DNA of 64,000 bases from an uncultured Kordiimonas sp. (GTDB taxonomy: Bacteria > Pseudomonadota > Alphaproteobacteria > Sphingomonadales > Kordiimonadaceae), in contig CANLMI010000002.1 of NCBI GenBank assembly GCA_947492375.1, positions 435,529-499,528 of the forward strand. Direction: 5' to 3'. Positions 62,935-64,000 of the stretch are shown in pieces (within the stretch, counting starts at the first letter, position 1; each line of letters begins with the position of its first letter). Position numbers and translations under genes: made by a program. The notes below the pieces were generated by a model. It had not been told where the DNA came from. It did not search any database and saw only the letters and a list, made by a program, of their open reading frames with translations.

Positions 62935-63770
62935 TGGAAACTATCAGCGAAGTAATTTGCTTTGGCGGTAAACAAGGTGTGTACCGCCACACATCAAGCA
63001 CAACAAACTGCCAAATGGAGTTTTCTGTTTACACACCACCGCAGGCCCTAAATGGCAATAAAGTACCCATTGTATGGTATCTGTCTGGCCTGACTTGTAC
63101 ACAGGATAATGCAACGACAAAAGCTGGGTTCCAGCGTATAGCCGCTGAACTTGGCTTAATGATCGTCTGCCCAGATACATCACCGCGAGGTGACGGCGTT
63201 GCTGATAATGACAGCTATGACCTGGGGCAAGGTGCTGGATTTTATTTGAACGCTACACAAACGCCGTGGCAGTCACACTTTCAAATGTATGACTATATTG
63301 TAAAAGAGTTGCCTGCATTCATCGCCATCCATTTCCCTGTGAATATGTCACAGCAGAGTATAATGGGCCATTCAATGGGCGGGCACGGCGCTCTAACAAT
63401 AGCCTTAAAAAACAAAGATACTTATAAAAGTGTCTCGGCTTTCTCTCCCATCGTTTCACCGATAAGTTGCCCATGGGGCAAGAAAGCATTAACCGCCTAT
63501 TTAGGCCCTGACCCGGATACGTGGAAAGAGTATGACGCTTGTGAATTATTAAAACAGTATGGCCCCATTGAGAGTAACATACTTATCGACCAAGGCTTAT
63601 CTGACCCATTTCTTGAGAACGAGCTTAAACCGCATTTATTCTCAGACGCTTGTGTTGAAAAGCAACAAAACATCACCCTTCGCCAACACGAAGGATATGA
63701 TCATAGTTACTTTTTCATCGCCAGCTTTTTTGAGGACCATTTGAGGCACCACAATCAGTACCTGAGGTGA
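62934..63770 (+). CDS. fghA: S-formylglutathione hydrolase
   Basis: Hydrolyses S-formylglutathione to formate and glutathione. The 278-aa esterase-D-type product has YLSGLTCTQDN near 49-59, the nucleophile elbow GHSMGG with Ser147, and the C-terminal catalytic His in EGYDHSYFF near 252-260. The gene overlaps frmA by one base. It is convergent with glmS, with nine bases between stops and no clear terminator. Confidence 0.96.
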   Translation: METISEVICFGGKQGVYRHTSSTTNCQMEFSVYTPPQALNGNKVPIVWYLSGLTCTQDNATTKAGFQRIAAELGLMIVCPDTSPRGDGVADNDSYDLGQGAGFYLNATQTPWQSHFQMYDYIVKELPAFIAIHFPVNMSQQSIMGHSMGGHGALTIALKNKDTYKSVSAFSPIVSPISCPWGKKALTAYLGPDPDTWKEYDACELLKQYGPIESNILIDQGLSDPFLENELKPHLFSDACVEKQQNITLRQHEGYDHSYFFIASFFEDHLRHHNQYLR

Positions 63771-63779
63771 TACTATCGA

Positions 63780-64000
63780 TTATTCGACTGTTACAGATTT
63801 AGCCAAGTTTCTTGGCTGATCTGCATCAGTTCCCTTTTCGACTGCAGCATAATACGCTAACAATTGAACCGGAACGGCATAAAGAATAGGGCTGACCAAG
63901 GCACATGCTTTTGGCATTTTAAACGACAATAGCTTTTCACTGCCACCAACAACCGCATCAGCTTCTCGGTCTGAAATAATAATAACCTTGCCTTGACGCG
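63780..64000 (-). CDS. glmS: Glucosamine-6-phosphate synthase, C-terminal end (runs off the right edge)
   Basis: The last 73 residues of GlmS, which makes glucosamine-6-phosphate from fructose-6-phosphate and glutamine for cell-wall synthesis. The frame, read on the complementary strand from the window edge to the TAA at 63782-63780, ends [17 protein letters not shown] then [18 protein letters not shown], the invariant C-terminus of the family. The catalytic and sugar-binding parts lie outside the window. It is convergent with fghA. Confidence 0.93.
   Translation of the reverse strand, partial: RQGKVIIISDREADAVVGGSEKLLSFKMPKACALVSPILYAVPVQLLAYYAAVEKGTDADQPRNLAKSVTVE

Noticed and set aside
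1-64000. CRISPR arrays, tRNA or rRNA genes, IS elements and prophage
   Set aside because: Searched by eye on both strands; no direct-repeat array, cloverleaf, transposase or phage structural gene was seen.

Overview
The window reads as a low-to-mid-40s % GC (judged by eye) alphaproteobacterial chromosome segment, probably from a marine, flagellated, aerobic heterotroph. Pointers to Alphaproteobacteria are the ileS-lspA-DUF3035 (BamF-like) order, a TipF-like degenerate EAL protein, a PAS_5-type protein, a TIGR01459 HAD protein, TorF- and DUF1499-like proteins and PleC/DivJ-like HisKA signatures. A Kordiimonadales-like origin is a guess. I see no tRNA, rRNA, IS element, prophage or CRISPR array. 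Both ends cut a gene: cdd on the left and glmS on the right, both on the minus strand.

Region 1 (1-8.7 kb) handles nucleosides. A cytidine deaminase diverges from an operon of upp, a purine-type phosphoribosyltransferase and a trimeric purine nucleoside phosphorylase. A PAS_5 protein follows. On the minus strand lie a zinc-ribbon protein, an NCS2-like permease, deoC and a two-domain ALDH16-type aldehyde dehydrogenase. Two copies of a RutR-like palindrome (TTGACCA-N2-TGGTCAA) sit upstream of the upp and deoC units, which suggests one pyrimidine-responsive regulon for salvage and deoxyribose breakdown. Region 2 (8.7-18.7 kb) is mixed: an M14 peptidase, threonine synthase, an HNH protein, an epoxide-hydrolase/dehalogenase-like hydrolase with an MFS exporter, an MscS channel, and a small AT-rich insert with a helix-turn-helix protein and an adenine methyltransferase, then tadA.

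Region 3 (18.7-31 kb) is housekeeping: an rluB-like gene, rsmD, a patatin-like phospholipase, mutL with the endonuclease motif, a BamF-like lipoprotein, lspA, ileS, terC and ribF. Region 4 (31-38.4 kb) holds cheY, a cheZ-like phosphatase with a tail carrying two FliM-like peptides, a TIGR01459 HAD hydrolase, the TipF-like protein, an AsmA-like protein, an SCP2 protein and a protein with a histone-H1-like tail. Region 5 (38.5-50 kb) has an acyl-CoA dehydrogenase, MAPEG and M24 proteins, an alternative-oxidase homologue whose second-helix iron ligand reads Lys instead of Glu, pmbA-cysQ, a TPR histidine kinase, a TorF porin and an M23 peptidase.

Region 6 (50-64 kb) holds xseA, purD, a PAS histidine kinase, an RND efflux pair, gamma-glutamyltransferase, a flavin reductase, and the glutathione-dependent formaldehyde pathway frmA-fghA. 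No single large undescribed system stands out. The most notable points are the altered oxidase, the RutR-like operators, the deoC-ALDH16 pairing, the CheZ tail and the methyltransferase/HTH insert with its 17-bp perfect inverted repeat.
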